Positions 17,875 through 27,881 are shown, counted from the first letter of the stretch. The stretch is 64,000 bases of DNA from Acinetobacter sp. UBA3106 (GCA_002365595.1 DFAM01000009.1:62001-126000), one strand, 5' to 3'. Translations and numbers: made by a program. Notes: generated by a model not told the origin, from the letters alone.

Positions 17875-18207
17875 TTATAAACGTCCTTTTTCATGAGTGA
17901 TTGCTTCAACTTCACGCATTGCTTCTTTATTCAGTGCATCCAGCTTATTGTTGGCAATATAGGAATAAACCCCACATAAAACAAAAGACAATACAATGAT
18001 GCCTAAGCCTAGTGGTATCCCCCAAGTTGTAACACCACCGCTAAATGAACTCATTAAGAATTCTTTGTTATAGCCCACTAAAAGCATAAAGCCGACATAA
18101 ACCACCAACATGATGATTGTTAATGTCCAACTTAATTTGCTTTTTCTGCTGACCATTTCTTTAAATTTGGGATTCTGTAGAATACGTTCTACTTGTGCCT
18201 CATCCAT
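17875..18207 (-). CDS. yjcH: DUF485 inner-membrane protein YjcH
   Basis: Small partner protein always found before actP. The start at 18207 (MDEAQVERIL) has AGGAG 7 nt upstream; an alternative ATG two codons earlier has almost no spacing. Its 110 residues include two membrane helices (about 29-49 and 64-86) flanked by charged ends, as in DUF485. Its role in acetate transport is unproven; it may assist ActP folding or activity. Confidence 0.9.
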   Translation of the reverse strand: MDEAQVERILQNPKFKEMVSRKSKLSWTLTIIMLVVYVGFMLLVGYNKEFLMSSFSGGVTTWGIPLGLGIIVLSFVLCGVYSYIANNKLDALNKEAMREVEAITHEKGRL

Positions 18208-18389
18208 AATCATGCTCCTGTGTGCACCCAGCCTAGGTGCTATTTTTTAATTCGAATTATTTCGTTGTCTAACTTAACAATCTTATTGGGTTCTTGTAAT
18301 TACGACTTTGGTGTTAAATTTTGATCAATTAAAGCGGTGAGATTATTAGATAGGGTATCATTACGACATAAATTTATGCTGTAGGCAAT

Positions 18390-21300
18390 ATGAATAGTTG
18401 GCTCATTATCGGGGTACTCGCCCTTTATATCGCATTACTTTTTATCTGTGCTTTTTTTGGTGAAAAACACGCGAGTCGCTTAAGTACCCGCGGCCGGATG
18501 TTACTCTTTAGTTTAACTTTAGGGGTGTATTGCTCATCCTGGACATTTTACGGGGCAACCGGCGCTGCGGTTCGTGAAGGAATTATCTTTCTTCCCATAT
18601 ACTTAGGTCCATTGATCTTTGTCGGGGTGGGTTATGATATCTGGCGCCGTTTAGGCCGTGTGCGTCAGCATCATGCCATTTCCTCCATTGCAGATTTTGT
18701 GGCTGCACGTTATGGCAAAAGCGGCCCTTTGGCGTCCTTAGTCACCATTCTTGCCGTCATCGCAATTATTCCCTATTTAGCCTTGCAGCTGAGAGCGATT
18801 GCCTTAAGTGCCTCAGTCATTCTTCAAGAAAATAGCGGCGTCCAGGGTACCACCAATAGTGTGCTTTTCCTGACTGGAATTTTGGCCATTTTGGCAATGC
18901 TGTTCGGCACTCGGCAAATTGCCAATACTGAACAGCATGGCGGTTTAATGCTGGCAGTCGCATTTGAGTCTTTTGTCAAACTGTTTGCCCTGCTGTGTGT
19001 GGCCCTATTTTTTGTCTTGGATGCGCCTGACAACCTGGTACAAATTTCCGGTGATGTGGTGGATACCTTTACCCAGGTTCAACTGTTTGGGGTGCCGGAA
19101 ACCTTTTGGGTACAAACCTTATTGGCCGCACTGGCGGTGATCTGTTTGCCACGTCAGTTTCATGTGGCAGTCGTTGAACTGCGCGATGAAAAACATATTC
19201 GTGGGGCACGTCGCTGGTTTGCCGCTTATCTGATTCTGACCACGGTTGCGATTATTCCGATTGCTAGCTGGGCCTTGCATGCTGCACCACACTTTTTAGC
19301 CATCCCCGATGTAGCGGTACTGTCCTTACCGCTCAGTTATGATCAGGAGTGGTTGACGCTATTAGCCTTTCTGGGCGGTTTTTCAGCTTCTACCGGCATG
19401 CTGCTGGTGTCTTCGGTGGCCTTGTCGATTATGCTGAGTAATGACCTGATTATGCCTGCCTTATGGCGTACCGGCTTACTTTCACGTCATGACAAACGTC
19501 TGCCTCTGGTACTGAAATTCACCCGTCGGGTCTGCATTTTAGTGGTCATGTTACTGGGTTTCTTGTTCTTCCATTTCTTTAATGACATTGACCAGCTTTC
19601 AGTATTTGGTTTACTGGCCTTCAGTGCCGTGGCACAATTTTCTCCAGCATTGATTGGTGGCCTGTATTGGCGTGGTGGCAGTAAACAGGGCGTATATGCA
19701 GGTCTGATTGCCGGCTTTGCCATGTGGGCCTATACCTTGCTGTTGCCTACCGTACTGCGCAGTCTACCTGCTGAATATCATCAGTTTACCGAACATTTCC
19801 TGTTGGCCGGTCCATTAGGAATTAACTGGTTACGTCCCGAAGCGCTGTTTGGTTTCCAGTCTTTTGCTCCTCTCACCCATGGCGTGACCTGGGCATTGGG
19901 TCTGAATATCGTGCTATATGTATGGGTGTCGCGCGTCTTCCGTCCCAGTATTGCCGAGCAGATTCAGGCGGAAAGTTTTTTCTATTATGAAACCAAACCT
20001 TTGCCGACTCACAATGCCTCAAGCGAGATCAATTATTCTCATCAGGATGTGGCCCGTCTAAAAGTGGGCGATTTAATTACCCTGGCTAAACGGATTACCG
20101 GTGAAGGACCGGCCACTCAAGCTTTTCGCCAGTTCTGTGCCCAAAACAACGTGGTACTGAATGAAAATAGCAATGCCAATGGCATGTGGTGGCGCTTCAC
20201 TGAACAATATCTTGCCGGAACCATTGGTGCCGCTTCTGCGCGTACCCTACTCACTACGGCGATGGTGAATAATGGTCTAGCCCTTGGTCAGGTCGCCAAT
20301 ATTCTGGATCAGGCCTCACAATGGCAGCGTTTTAACCAGAACCTGATCATGACCATGATTGACCACATGACCCAAGGGGTGAGTGTGGTCGATGAAAATA
20401 TGTGTCTGGTGGCCTGGAACAATCAATACCTGAAACTGTTCGATTATCCCAAAGATATTGTCTATGTCGGTTGTCCGATTGCCGATCTGATCCGTTATAA
20501 CGCCGAACGTGGTGAATGTGGCCCCGGCTCGGTAGAAGAGCATGTGCGCAAACGGATTCACTGGATGGCCATGGGTAGCGCGCATGAATTTGAACGGATT
20601 CGTAAAGATGGCCGTGTGATCCAGATGCGCGGCAATCCGATTGAAGGCGGTGGTTTTGTTACGACCTTTGCCGATATTACCGCTTTCCGTGAAAATGAAG
20701 CAGTACTTGAAGCACGGGTACAAGACCGTACCCAACAGCTGGCCGATGCACTTTCTGAACAGCAATTGGCCCGTGAACAGGCCGATCGTGCCAATATGTC
20801 CAAGAGCCGCTTCATTGCTGCTGCCAGTCATGACCTGTTGCAACCCATGCATGCAGCACGTTTGTTTAGCACAGCTTTAGAACAAAGCGTGCAGTCGGAG
20901 GAAGACCGCAAGACTCTGCAACAGCTTGATCGTGCCTTGCATGGTGCAGAAAGCATGTTGTCTGCCCTGCTGGATATTGCCCGTCTGGAAGGCGGTACCA
21001 TCCAGCCGAAACGTCAGCCTTATCCACTGCATGATTTATTAAGTGATTTGGAATTGCAATTTAAATCCATTGCAGCTCAGCGTGGCATTAAATTCAGTGT
21101 GCATGATGCGCAGTTCTGGATTGATACCGATCCACAGTGGATTCGCCGGATTATTCAAAACTTTGTCAGCAATGCCCTGCGCTATACCGCTAAAGGCAAG
21201 GTTGTCGTGGGCGTACTTCGTTCTAGCGACAGACCGCAGCATATCCGTATTGGTGTCTGGGATACAGGTCCGGGGATTGCCGAAGAACAGCGCATCAAGC

Positions 21301-21881
21301 TGTTTCAGGAGTTTGAGCGCTGCGGCCATACTTCGCCTTGGGGCGAGCAGGGTCTTGGACTCGGCCTAGCGATTGTGCAGCGTATGACCAGTCTGCTGGA
21401 CTATCCGGTGCATGTCTATTCCGAATATGGCAAGGGTTCTTGCTTCATGATTGAAGTGCCAATCGTGGATGCACCGAAAGTGGTGACAGCGCCTGTCCAG
21501 GCAACGCCGCTGAAAAGCAAGGCTTATAAAATTCTATGTCTGGACAATGATGAAACCATTTTGGAAGGAATGTCTACCTTACTGACCAAATGGGGCTATC
21601 AAGTGTTTAAGGCGACTGAACCGGAACAGGCGCTCGAGCTGATCCAGCAAGAGAATATTCAGGTGTGGCTGGTCGATCAGCATCTGAATAACAATAAAAT
21701 CGGACTGGATTTCATTCTGGAAAATCGTCAGGAACAGCTGCCTGTAGCCTTGATTACCGCAGATTCCGATCCTGAATTGCCACAGCAGTTGAAAGAGCTG
21801 AATATTGTGCTGCTGAAAAAACCGTTAAAACCAGCCTCACTTCGCTCTTGGTTATCAGGTTTAAAAATCTCCAATTCTTAA
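18390..21881 (+). CDS. crbS: SSS-domain hybrid histidine kinase, CrbS (MxtR) type
   Basis: Residues 1 to about 500 form a sodium-symporter-like domain of about 13 helices, followed by a PAS domain (about 660-770), HisKA with His814 in ASHDLLQPMH, an HATPase domain with the G-box GLGLGLAI, and a C-terminal receiver with Asp1096 in LVDQHLNN. This layout is that of CrbS/MxtR/CbrA kinases. Vibrio and Pseudomonas CrbS controls the acetate switch (acs, actP). Its location divergent from yjcH-actP, with the matching regulator at 23160 and acs at 30251, supports CrbS over the CbrA type. Symbol assigned by context. Confidence 0.85.
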   Translation: MNSWLIIGVLALYIALLFICAFFGEKHASRLSTRGRMLLFSLTLGVYCSSWTFYGATGAAVREGIIFLPIYLGPLIFVGVGYDIWRRLGRVRQHHAISSIADFVAARYGKSGPLASLVTILAVIAIIPYLALQLRAIALSASVILQENSGVQGTTNSVLFLTGILAILAMLFGTRQIANTEQHGGLMLAVAFESFVKLFALLCVALFFVLDAPDNLVQISGDVVDTFTQVQLFGVPETFWVQTLLAALAVICLPRQFHVAVVELRDEKHIRGARRWFAAYLILTTVAIIPIASWALHAAPHFLAIPDVAVLSLPLSYDQEWLTLLAFLGGFSASTGMLLVSSVALSIMLSNDLIMPALWRTGLLSRHDKRLPLVLKFTRRVCILVVMLLGFLFFHFFNDIDQLSVFGLLAFSAVAQFSPALIGGLYWRGGSKQGVYAGLIAGFAMWAYTLLLPTVLRSLPAEYHQFTEHFLLAGPLGINWLRPEALFGFQSFAPLTHGVTWALGLNIVLYVWVSRVFRPSIAEQIQAESFFYYETKPLPTHNASSEINYSHQDVARLKVGDLITLAKRITGEGPATQAFRQFCAQNNVVLNENSNANGMWWRFTEQYLAGTIGAASARTLLTTAMVNNGLALGQVANILDQASQWQRFNQNLIMTMIDHMTQGVSVVDENMCLVAWNNQYLKLFDYPKDIVYVGCPIADLIRYNAERGECGPGSVEEHVRKRIHWMAMGSAHEFERIRKDGRVIQMRGNPIEGGGFVTTFADITAFRENEAVLEARVQDRTQQLADALSEQQLAREQADRANMSKSRFIAAASHDLLQPMHAARLFSTALEQSVQSEEDRKTLQQLDRALHGAESMLSALLDIARLEGGTIQPKRQPYPLHDLLSDLELQFKSIAAQRGIKFSVHDAQFWIDTDPQWIRRIIQNFVSNALRYTAKGKVVVGVLRSSDRPQHIRIGVWDTGPGIAEEQRIKLFQEFERCGHTSPWGEQGLGLGLAIVQRMTSLLDYPVHVYSEYGKGSCFMIEVPIVDAPKVVTAPVQATPLKSKAYKILCLDNDETILEGMSTLLTKWGYQVFKATEPEQALELIQQENIQVWLVDQHLNNNKIGLDFILENRQEQLPVALITADSDPELPQQLKELNIVLLKKPLKPASLRSWLSGLKISNS

Positions 21882-21896
21882 ATTGCTGATACCCAA

Positions 21897-21935
21897 TAAA
21901 ATGCCCATTTCATTAAATTGAAGTGGGCGTTTTAT
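21897..21935 (+). terminator. Terminator of the hybrid kinase gene
   Basis: GCCCA/TGGGC plus TTCA/TGAA stem, followed by GTTTTATTG. Confidence 0.7.
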
Positions 21936-22295
21936 TGTCTAAATCCAGTATTTTTAAGCCAATTAGCAATTTATTTTTCACTATAGGCGAAACTGCTCAA
22001 TTTCTTTATTTTAACTATAATTTTACTGGCTAAAAATTACACATCTTTATTTGCTATGGCATAGAACATCAAAATTTAAATATACACTTGTATACTTAGT
22101 TACAATTTTATAATTATTTAATTTTAAATAATTTTTTATATAGGAAAATGTCTTCTATAACTTTAGTCGTATACCGTTCTGCTCGACTCTCGCGCATATA
22201 TAAGAACAAGAAAAGATCAGTTTTTATATTCTACAAGTCCATTAAAACAAGATGCCGCAGAAGCTGATCATGCTACGCATTATAGGAGTTTAAAA
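21936..22295 (+). other. Gene-free leader before the unknown 255-residue gene
   Basis: The first half is AT-rich without structure. The second half is less so, and has GATCAG (22216-22221) and CTGATC (22264-22269) as an inverted pair over about 50 nt. This suggests a long, possibly folded 5' leader. No ORF. Confidence 0.4.
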
Positions 22296-23063
22296 ATGAA
22301 TATTTCAGAAACCGGGCTTCATGATCTGGATCAATCGCAACAGTTTTACCGACAATACGGCGCCAATGCTTTACTGCCTGAAATCCAATGGACTGAATTA
22401 TTTAAATACAGCAAGTTAAATGACACCCATATTCAAGCATTGAATACCCTGTATCAAAGTGCGGTTCCGCTCGCTTTGCAGGTCTTTGCCGATTTGAATT
22501 TCGATGTGTTTAGCCCGGCTGCCTATAAACCACAAGGTTTAGGATTATTTGAACGGCTTGCAGAACAGGAAGATAAACTGATTCAATCCTTGCAAACTGA
22601 ATCTAAAGATTTGACTGATCCAGTACGTCACCAGATTTGGAGCATGTTATTGCGTGGTGGTGCAGTGCTGGTCTTTAAAGCATGGCTGGGTAAAGTTAAA
22701 ACCGATGAAAATGTTTTAGACACCACCCAATTTGATGAATTGTCTGATTTGCTGTTTATCAAAACCCCGCCTCTGGAATTGGCCAAATATTTAAATGTCA
22801 ATCCACATGCTAATGAAGATCATATTTTCTTAATGTATGGCAATGATATTTATCTGGACCGCTTTAACAGTCTGGAAACCGCAGCCTTATTTGTCGATTT
22901 GGGCGTTTATGATGCTGCATTCTTAAGTTTGCGCGATGACAGCGTAGCCGACTATCTGAAAGAAAAATCCTACGTGTCGCAGGAACAGATCGATGAATTG
23001 CAATGTGCATTAAATCCATTATTTTGCACCGACCTTACTCCTAAACAAAGTTGTGTCGCCTAA
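22296..23063 (+). CDS. Unknown protein between the kinase and its response regulator
   Basis: The 255-residue product is soluble-looking, acidic and mostly helical, without signal peptide or membrane segment. I recognise no family. There are conserved-looking aromatic and Asp-rich stretches (HIFLMYGNDIYLDRFNSLET, about 177-196), and cysteines cluster at the end (Cys239, Cys246, Cys253). AGGAG precedes the ATG. Codon use resembles neighbouring core genes. Its fixed place between crbS- and crbR-like genes hints at a link to the acetate response, but that is inference only. Confidence 0.75.
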   Translation: MNISETGLHDLDQSQQFYRQYGANALLPEIQWTELFKYSKLNDTHIQALNTLYQSAVPLALQVFADLNFDVFSPAAYKPQGLGLFERLAEQEDKLIQSLQTESKDLTDPVRHQIWSMLLRGGAVLVFKAWLGKVKTDENVLDTTQFDELSDLLFIKTPPLELAKYLNVNPHANEDHIFLMYGNDIYLDRFNSLETAALFVDLGVYDAAFLSLRDDSVADYLKEKSYVSQEQIDELQCALNPLFCTDLTPKQSCVA

Positions 23064-23104
23064 TCTCAAGCACGTAGTGCTTTGACTCTTTAAGTCATTG
23101 CGTA

Positions 23105-23137
23105 CAAAAAAGGCACTTGTATCAAGTGCCTTTTTTC
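23105..23137. terminator. Bidirectional terminator
   Basis: AAAAAAGGCACTT / AAGTGCCTTTTTT stem-loop between two convergent genes. Confidence 0.9.
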
Positions 23138-23159
23138 GTTCAATGCTGTATTCAGCAGA

Positions 23160-23819
23160 TTACATTTTCTTTTCTTCAATATTCAAAGCGCTAATCGCCA
23201 ATACGGCCTGAGTACGGTTTTGCACGTTCAGTTTACGGAAAATAGCAGTCACATGGGCCTTAATAGTGGCTTCAGAAACATCCAGTTCGTAAGCAATCTG
23301 TTTATTCAGCAGACCTTCCGCCACCATCATCAGGACCCGGAATTGTTGTGGTGTCAGTGATTGAATACGTTCTGCCAGTGCAGTTTCATCTGCTGCACGC
23401 GGATCAAAATTCATGTTGGCAGGTAAATTTGGCGGCAACCAGATTTCCCCTTCCAGTACCTGACGGATTGCTTCGCCAATATGGCTTGGATGCGCAGATT
23501 TCGGAATATAACCCATCGCACCATGCGCTATGGCACGTTGAATAATTGACGTTTCTTCATGCGCAGAAACAACAATGATGGGAATGGATGGATATTGTGC
23601 ACGCACATGAACTAAAGCTGAAAAGCCCGAAGCTCCCGGTAAATTGAGATCTAGTAAAACCAAATCTGGTTCCGGTCCATTATCTAAGCGTTCATAAAAC
23701 TCATTTACTGCAGCTGTTTCCTGAATTTGTGCTTGCGGCAAACTGTAACGAACAGCTTGAATCAAGGCATGACGAAACAACGGATGGTCATCAACGATTA
23801 AAATATTCATAAGCGACAT
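23160..23819 (-). CDS. crbR: LuxR-family response regulator, CrbR (ErdR) type
   Basis: A receiver domain (about 4-120, phospho-acceptor Asp57 in LVLLDLNLPG, Lys near 107 in YIPKSAHP) is joined to a LuxR-type helix-turn-helix (about 150-212, LTPQQFRVLMMVAEGLLNKQ). CrbR/ErdR regulators activate acs. It is the likely partner of the kinase at 18390: opposite strands, separated by one gene. The start could be Met1 or Met4; neither has a strong ribosome site. Gene symbol from context. Confidence 0.83.
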   Translation of the reverse strand: MSLMNILIVDDHPLFRHALIQAVRYSLPQAQIQETAAVNEFYERLDNGPEPDLVLLDLNLPGASGFSALVHVRAQYPSIPIIVVSAHEETSIIQRAIAHGAMGYIPKSAHPSHIGEAIRQVLEGEIWLPPNLPANMNFDPRAADETALAERIQSLTPQQFRVLMMVAEGLLNKQIAYELDVSEATIKAHVTAIFRKLNVQNRTQAVLAISALNIEEKKM

Positions 23820-24186
23820 GAAAGATCTTGTGCACAGTGGTTTCTATTCTAACCATAGTCACGCATCTAAGGATATGCAAGATCTCACTATTTTTGCATT
23901 TAAGCCCACATTCGGATTAAGAAATTGACAAAATTCTGCATTTTCTTAATTTCTTTAAATCTAATCACATTTTGATATAAATTTTATCGGCTAACTCAAA
24001 ATGCTTATTAACAATGAATATAAATATAAAAATCAAAAATTTAAAATAAACTAGCCGGCATTTTAGTGACTTTTTTCTTGATATCTGAAAATAAGATAAC
24101 TTTTCTTGATTTACTTATTTTACAGAATAAGCCTGCTATTGATTAATAAACCTATTCCGAGATTTTATGTTTTAGGTTATTCCAAA
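23820..24186. promoter_or_regulatory. Intergenic region with direct and inverted repeats upstream of msuE
   Basis: Near the msuE end there is a direct repeat (CTTTTTTCTTGAT about 24070-24082; CTTTTCTTGAT about 24100-24110), and an 8-bp inverted pair AAAATAAG (24088-24095)/CTTATTTT (24114-24121). This could bind a LysR-type factor such as CysB, but the region is so AT-rich that chance is possible. No sigma-54 -24/-12 motif was found. Confidence 0.35.
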
Positions 24187-24921
24187 ATGTCTATTTTAAA
24201 TGCGCAAAAACCCTTAAATATTGTTGCTGTATCAGGTGGCTTAAACAATCCTTCTAAAACCGAAGCCCTAGTTCAGGCCATTGTGGATGAATTAGCCGAA
24301 GCCACCCCAATCAATGTACATTTTATTAAATTTAGTGAAATCGGTTCTTTACTGGGCGGTGCGATTTACCGTAACCAGTTGCCACAACGTGTGCAAGATG
24401 ACTTGGCCGCCGTTGAAGCAGCGGATGCAATCATTGTGGGCACCCCGGTTTACCGTGCTTCCTTCACAGGACTGTTCAAACACTTCTTTGACTTTGTAGA
24501 ACAAACTGCACTGGTCGATGTCCCGGTACTCCTTGCAGCGTCTGGTGGCAGTGAGCGCCATGCACTGGTGCTGGAACATCAATTGCGTCCATTGTTCAGC
24601 TTCTTCCAGGCTCAAACCTTACCAATTGGTGTCTATGCAACCGACAAAGACTTTACCCCGGAATACACCATTCACAGCGAACTGTTGCGCGACCGCATTA
24701 CTCTTGCGGTAGCACGTGCATTGCCAATCCTGGAATGGGCACCAGCGAAAGGCCAACGTGCTGAAGTCGTGAAAGAAAAATCTCAACAGGCTAACCAGAA
24801 CCTCGGCATCAACAAGCAAATTGAGCAAGAAGAAGTGCTGCCTTCTGCGGCTGTTCCAAGTCTGGATGCTGCCGAAGCTCGCCTGCACAGCAAAAAAGCA
24901 CCGAAGTCACAGGTGGCTTAA
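24187..24921 (+). CDS. msuE: NADPH-dependent FMN reductase, MsuE type
   Basis: Flavodoxin-like reductase supplying FMNH2 to two-component monooxygenases. The start at 24187 (MSILNAQKPLNIVAVSGG) is chosen over an upstream Met at 24106, because the family begins just before the VAVSGG phosphate loop. FMN-binding elements VSGGLNNPSKT and GTPVYRASFTGLFKHFFD are clear. After about residue 190 a Lys/Gln-rich tail (to 244) is longer than in typical MsuE. It lies 35 nt before sfnG and is surely its partner. Confidence 0.88.
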   Translation: MSILNAQKPLNIVAVSGGLNNPSKTEALVQAIVDELAEATPINVHFIKFSEIGSLLGGAIYRNQLPQRVQDDLAAVEAADAIIVGTPVYRASFTGLFKHFFDFVEQTALVDVPVLLAASGGSERHALVLEHQLRPLFSFFQAQTLPIGVYATDKDFTPEYTIHSELLRDRITLAVARALPILEWAPAKGQRAEVVKEKSQQANQNLGINKQIEQEEVLPSAAVPSLDAAEARLHSKKAPKSQVA

Positions 24922-24956
24922 GGCAGCTAAAGAATTACATCCTGAGGGTAGACAGA

Positions 24957-26063
24957 ATGTCGGTACAAGATAAAAACATTATATTTGCGTATTGGGTGCC
25001 AAACGTCAGTGGTGGTTTGGTGGTCAGCAATATTGAACAGCGTACAGACTGGAGTTATGACTATAACGTCCGGCTGGCGCAAGCGGCGGAAAACAGCGGC
25101 TTTGAATATGCCTTAACCCAGATTCGGTTTACGGCTGGTTATAATGCGGAAAATCAGCATGAATCGGTCAGCTTCAGTCATGGCCTATTGGCTAAAACTG
25201 AAAAGCTCAAAGTGATCGCTGCGATTTTGCCAGGTCCATGGAAGCCGGCGCTAGCCGCCAAACAATTGGCGACGATTGACCATCTGACCCATGGACGTAT
25301 TGCCATTAACGTGGTCAGTGGCTGGTTCCGGGGTGAATTTGATGCCATTGGCGAAGAATGGCCTGAACATGACCAGCGTTATGCGCGTTCAGAAGAATTT
25401 ATCCGTAGCCTCAAAGGGGTCTGGACGCAAGATAACTTCAGTTTTGAAGGTAAATACTATCAATTCAAAGATTACACCCTGAGTCCAAAACCGGTACAAA
25501 AACCGCATATTGAAATTTTCCAAGGCGGTAGCTCGCGTGCAGCCCGTGATATGGCCTCGCGTGTTTCAGACTGGTATTTCACCAATGGCAACACCCCGGA
25601 AGCACTGAAAAAACAGGTTGATGATATCCGTGAAAAAGCCAAAGCCAATAACCATACTGTAAAAATTGGTGTCAATGCCTTCATCATTGCCCGTGATACT
25701 GAAGAAGAAGCGCAGGCTGTGTTGCAGGAAATTTTGGGCAAAGCCAATGTCCAGGCTGTGAAATCTTTTGGTGATGCCACCCGGGAAGCCGGTGCTGCAA
25801 CAGCAGAGGGTGAAGGGAACTGGGCAAAATCCACCTTTGAAGATCTGGTGCAGTACAACGATGGCTTTAAAACCAATTTGATTGGTACGCCGCAGCAAAT
25901 TGCGGAACGTATTGTTGAACTGAAAGCAGTGGGGGTAGATCTGGTTTTGTCTGGCTTCTTGCATTTCATTGAAGAAGTTGAATATTTTGGACAAAAAGTG
26001 TTGCCATTGGTTCGTGAACTGGAAGCACAACAGCTCGCTGTTGTTACGCCTAAGTCTGCTTAA
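24957..26063 (+). CDS. sfnG: FMNH2-dependent dimethylsulfone monooxygenase
   Basis: SfnG converts dimethyl sulfone to methanesulfinate in sulfur scavenging, using reduced flavin. The 368-residue protein has the bacterial luciferase fold, with the family-typical start IFAYWVPNVSGGLVVS and the segment HGRIAINVVSGWFRGEF (about 111-127). GAGGG lies 8 nt before the ATG. It is co-transcribed with msuE, and a terminator follows. Expression is probably induced by sulfate limitation. Confidence 0.92.
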   Translation: MSVQDKNIIFAYWVPNVSGGLVVSNIEQRTDWSYDYNVRLAQAAENSGFEYALTQIRFTAGYNAENQHESVSFSHGLLAKTEKLKVIAAILPGPWKPALAAKQLATIDHLTHGRIAINVVSGWFRGEFDAIGEEWPEHDQRYARSEEFIRSLKGVWTQDNFSFEGKYYQFKDYTLSPKPVQKPHIEIFQGGSSRAARDMASRVSDWYFTNGNTPEALKKQVDDIREKAKANNHTVKIGVNAFIIARDTEEEAQAVLQEILGKANVQAVKSFGDATREAGAATAEGEGNWAKSTFEDLVQYNDGFKTNLIGTPQQIAERIVELKAVGVDLVLSGFLHFIEEVEYFGQKVLPLVRELEAQQLAVVTPKSA

Positions 26064-26127
26064 TCTCGGTAATCAAACAGACCTTGCACGTACTCAAACT
26101 ATAATAATGAAATGGCATCTCCAATTC

Positions 26128-26158
26128 TCCCTCAAGGCTCGGCTTGGGGGATTTTTTT
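26128..26158 (+). terminator. Terminator after sfnG
   Basis: Nine-pair stem (TCCCTCAAG/CTTGGGGGA, one wobble) followed by seven T. Confidence 0.9.
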
Positions 26159-26340
26159 GTGCCTCAGAAATTTTCAGCTCCTGTGTGAGTTATAGGGGGT
26201 TTCTTTTGCTATGCCTGGCTTGCCTCATCGCTGCAACGCGATAACCAATTGGCAACCAGAAAAAACAAGAACAGCATGGTGGTAGCCTGCACGAAATTTT
26301 AAAGTAAGGCGATAGCGGCCAACAATAAGCTGGAAAAAAG

Positions 26341-27756
26341 ATGTCTGCTCAATTTCTACTGCCCCTTGCGGGTTCTGCCATCGTATTGGCACTCACCGGA
26401 TGCGCCTCGCCATCCAACTCCCCTGTCACAGACAGTTATGGTCCTCAACCGCATCTGCCTGAACCCAAATCAGGTTTGTTTCCTACGGTGAATATTGCTC
26501 CGGCCAAAGGCTGGCCTGCGGGCGCTATGCCTACCCCCGCTAAGGGTTTGAAGGTACAGGCCTTTGCCCAAGAACTTGAGCATCCGCGCTGGCTGTATGT
26601 GTTGCCAAATGGTGATGTGCTGGTGGCTGAAACCGATGCACCGCCCAAGCCGGATGACAGCAAGGGCATTAAAGGCAAAATCATGAAGCTGCTGATGAAG
26701 CGTGCCGGCTCATCGCATCCGAGTGCCAACCGCATTAGCTTGCTGCGTGATAGCAATGGCGACGGCGTGGCTGACCAAAAAACCGTATTTCTACAAAACC
26801 TAAATTCTCCATTTGGTATGGCGCTGGTCGGCAATATGCTGTACGTAGCCAATACCGATGCCTTAATGCGCTTTCCTTATCAAAAAGGTGCAACTCAAAT
26901 TACAGCAAGCGGTAGCAAAGTATTGGATTTACCCGGCGGCCCCCTCAATCACCATTGGACCAAAAATGTCATTGCCAACCCTGCGGGCACTAAACTCTAT
27001 ATTACTGTTGGTTCAAACAGTAACGTGGCTGAAAATGGCATCGACAAGGAAACTGGACGCGCACTGATTATGGAGTTTGATATTGCAAGTAACAAAGCAC
27101 GGCCATTTGCTACAGGTCTACGCAACCCCAATGGGATGGACTGGCAACCGCAGAGTGGCGCGCTATGGACAGTGGTGAATGAGCGCGATGAAATTGGTAA
27201 TGATCTGGTGCCCGATTACCTGACTTCAGTAAAAGACGGTGCTTTTTATGGCTGGCCCTATAGTTATTATGGCCCACATGTGGACACGCGGGTCAAACCT
27301 CAAAAACCTGATCTGGTCGCACGTGCGATTAAACCGGATTATGCTCTGGGCAACCATACCGCTTCCTTAGGTCTGACCTTTTACAAGGCTCAATTGATGC
27401 CGCAATATCGCAGTGGTGCGCTGATTGGTCAGCATGGCTCATGGAACCGTAAACCGCATAGCGGCTATAAAGTCATTTTTGTACCCTTTCAAAATGGTCA
27501 GCCTTCAGGTATGCCGCAAGATGTATTAAGCGGTTTTTTAAATGATCAAGGTGATGCACTTGGACGACCTGTTGGCGTAGCGGTTGATCGTTTCGGGGCA
27601 ATATTGGTCGCCGATGATGTCGGCAATACGATTTGGCGTGTATCACCCATCGGGACAATGATGGATAACCGGCCAATCAATAAAACCATCAGCCCGGCTT
27701 CTGCAAGTCAACAGCCTGTAAGTTCACAACCTACTACAGAAAAAGCAGCAGAGTAA
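26341..27756 (+). CDS. PQQ-type sorbosone/glucose dehydrogenase family lipoprotein
   Basis: Beta-propeller dehydrogenase family related to L-sorbosone and soluble glucose dehydrogenases. The signal peptide has lipobox LTGC (Cys21), so it should be a lipoprotein outside the cytoplasm. Propeller repeats show GMALVGNMLYVAN, FATGLRNPNGMDW, NDLVPDYLT, GSWNRKPHSGYKV and ILVADDVGNTIWRVS. The HGSWNR and GLRNPNGM motifs are family hallmarks. GGAA lies 6 nt upstream of the ATG. Whether it binds PQQ and its substrate are unknown. It has its own transcription unit and terminator. Confidence 0.87.
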   Translation: MSAQFLLPLAGSAIVLALTGCASPSNSPVTDSYGPQPHLPEPKSGLFPTVNIAPAKGWPAGAMPTPAKGLKVQAFAQELEHPRWLYVLPNGDVLVAETDAPPKPDDSKGIKGKIMKLLMKRAGSSHPSANRISLLRDSNGDGVADQKTVFLQNLNSPFGMALVGNMLYVANTDALMRFPYQKGATQITASGSKVLDLPGGPLNHHWTKNVIANPAGTKLYITVGSNSNVAENGIDKETGRALIMEFDIASNKARPFATGLRNPNGMDWQPQSGALWTVVNERDEIGNDLVPDYLTSVKDGAFYGWPYSYYGPHVDTRVKPQKPDLVARAIKPDYALGNHTASLGLTFYKAQLMPQYRSGALIGQHGSWNRKPHSGYKVIFVPFQNGQPSGMPQDVLSGFLNDQGDALGRPVGVAVDRFGAILVADDVGNTIWRVSPIGTMMDNRPINKTISPASASQQPVSSQPTTEKAAE

Positions 27757-27881
27757 TAATGACTTAATCAAACCGTCTATGCTCTGCAATTGATGTTCAT
27801 CCATAACAATAAGTTTTGGGCAATTTTTACAGAAGGATACACTTTGCCTTGAGCACTGATGAATTACAAATCAAATGAGAT

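Noticed and set aside
24000..24187. Sigma-54 promoter for msuE-sfnG, as in Pseudomonas sfn genes
   Set aside because: No TGGCAC-N5-TTGC match on either strand in the upstream region.
26180..26340. Possible remnant of a membrane-protein gene (minus strand) upstream of the sorbosone dehydrogenase gene
   Set aside because: One frame reads a short hydrophobic stretch ending in a stop, but it is brief, interrupted by another stop, and matches no family with confidence.
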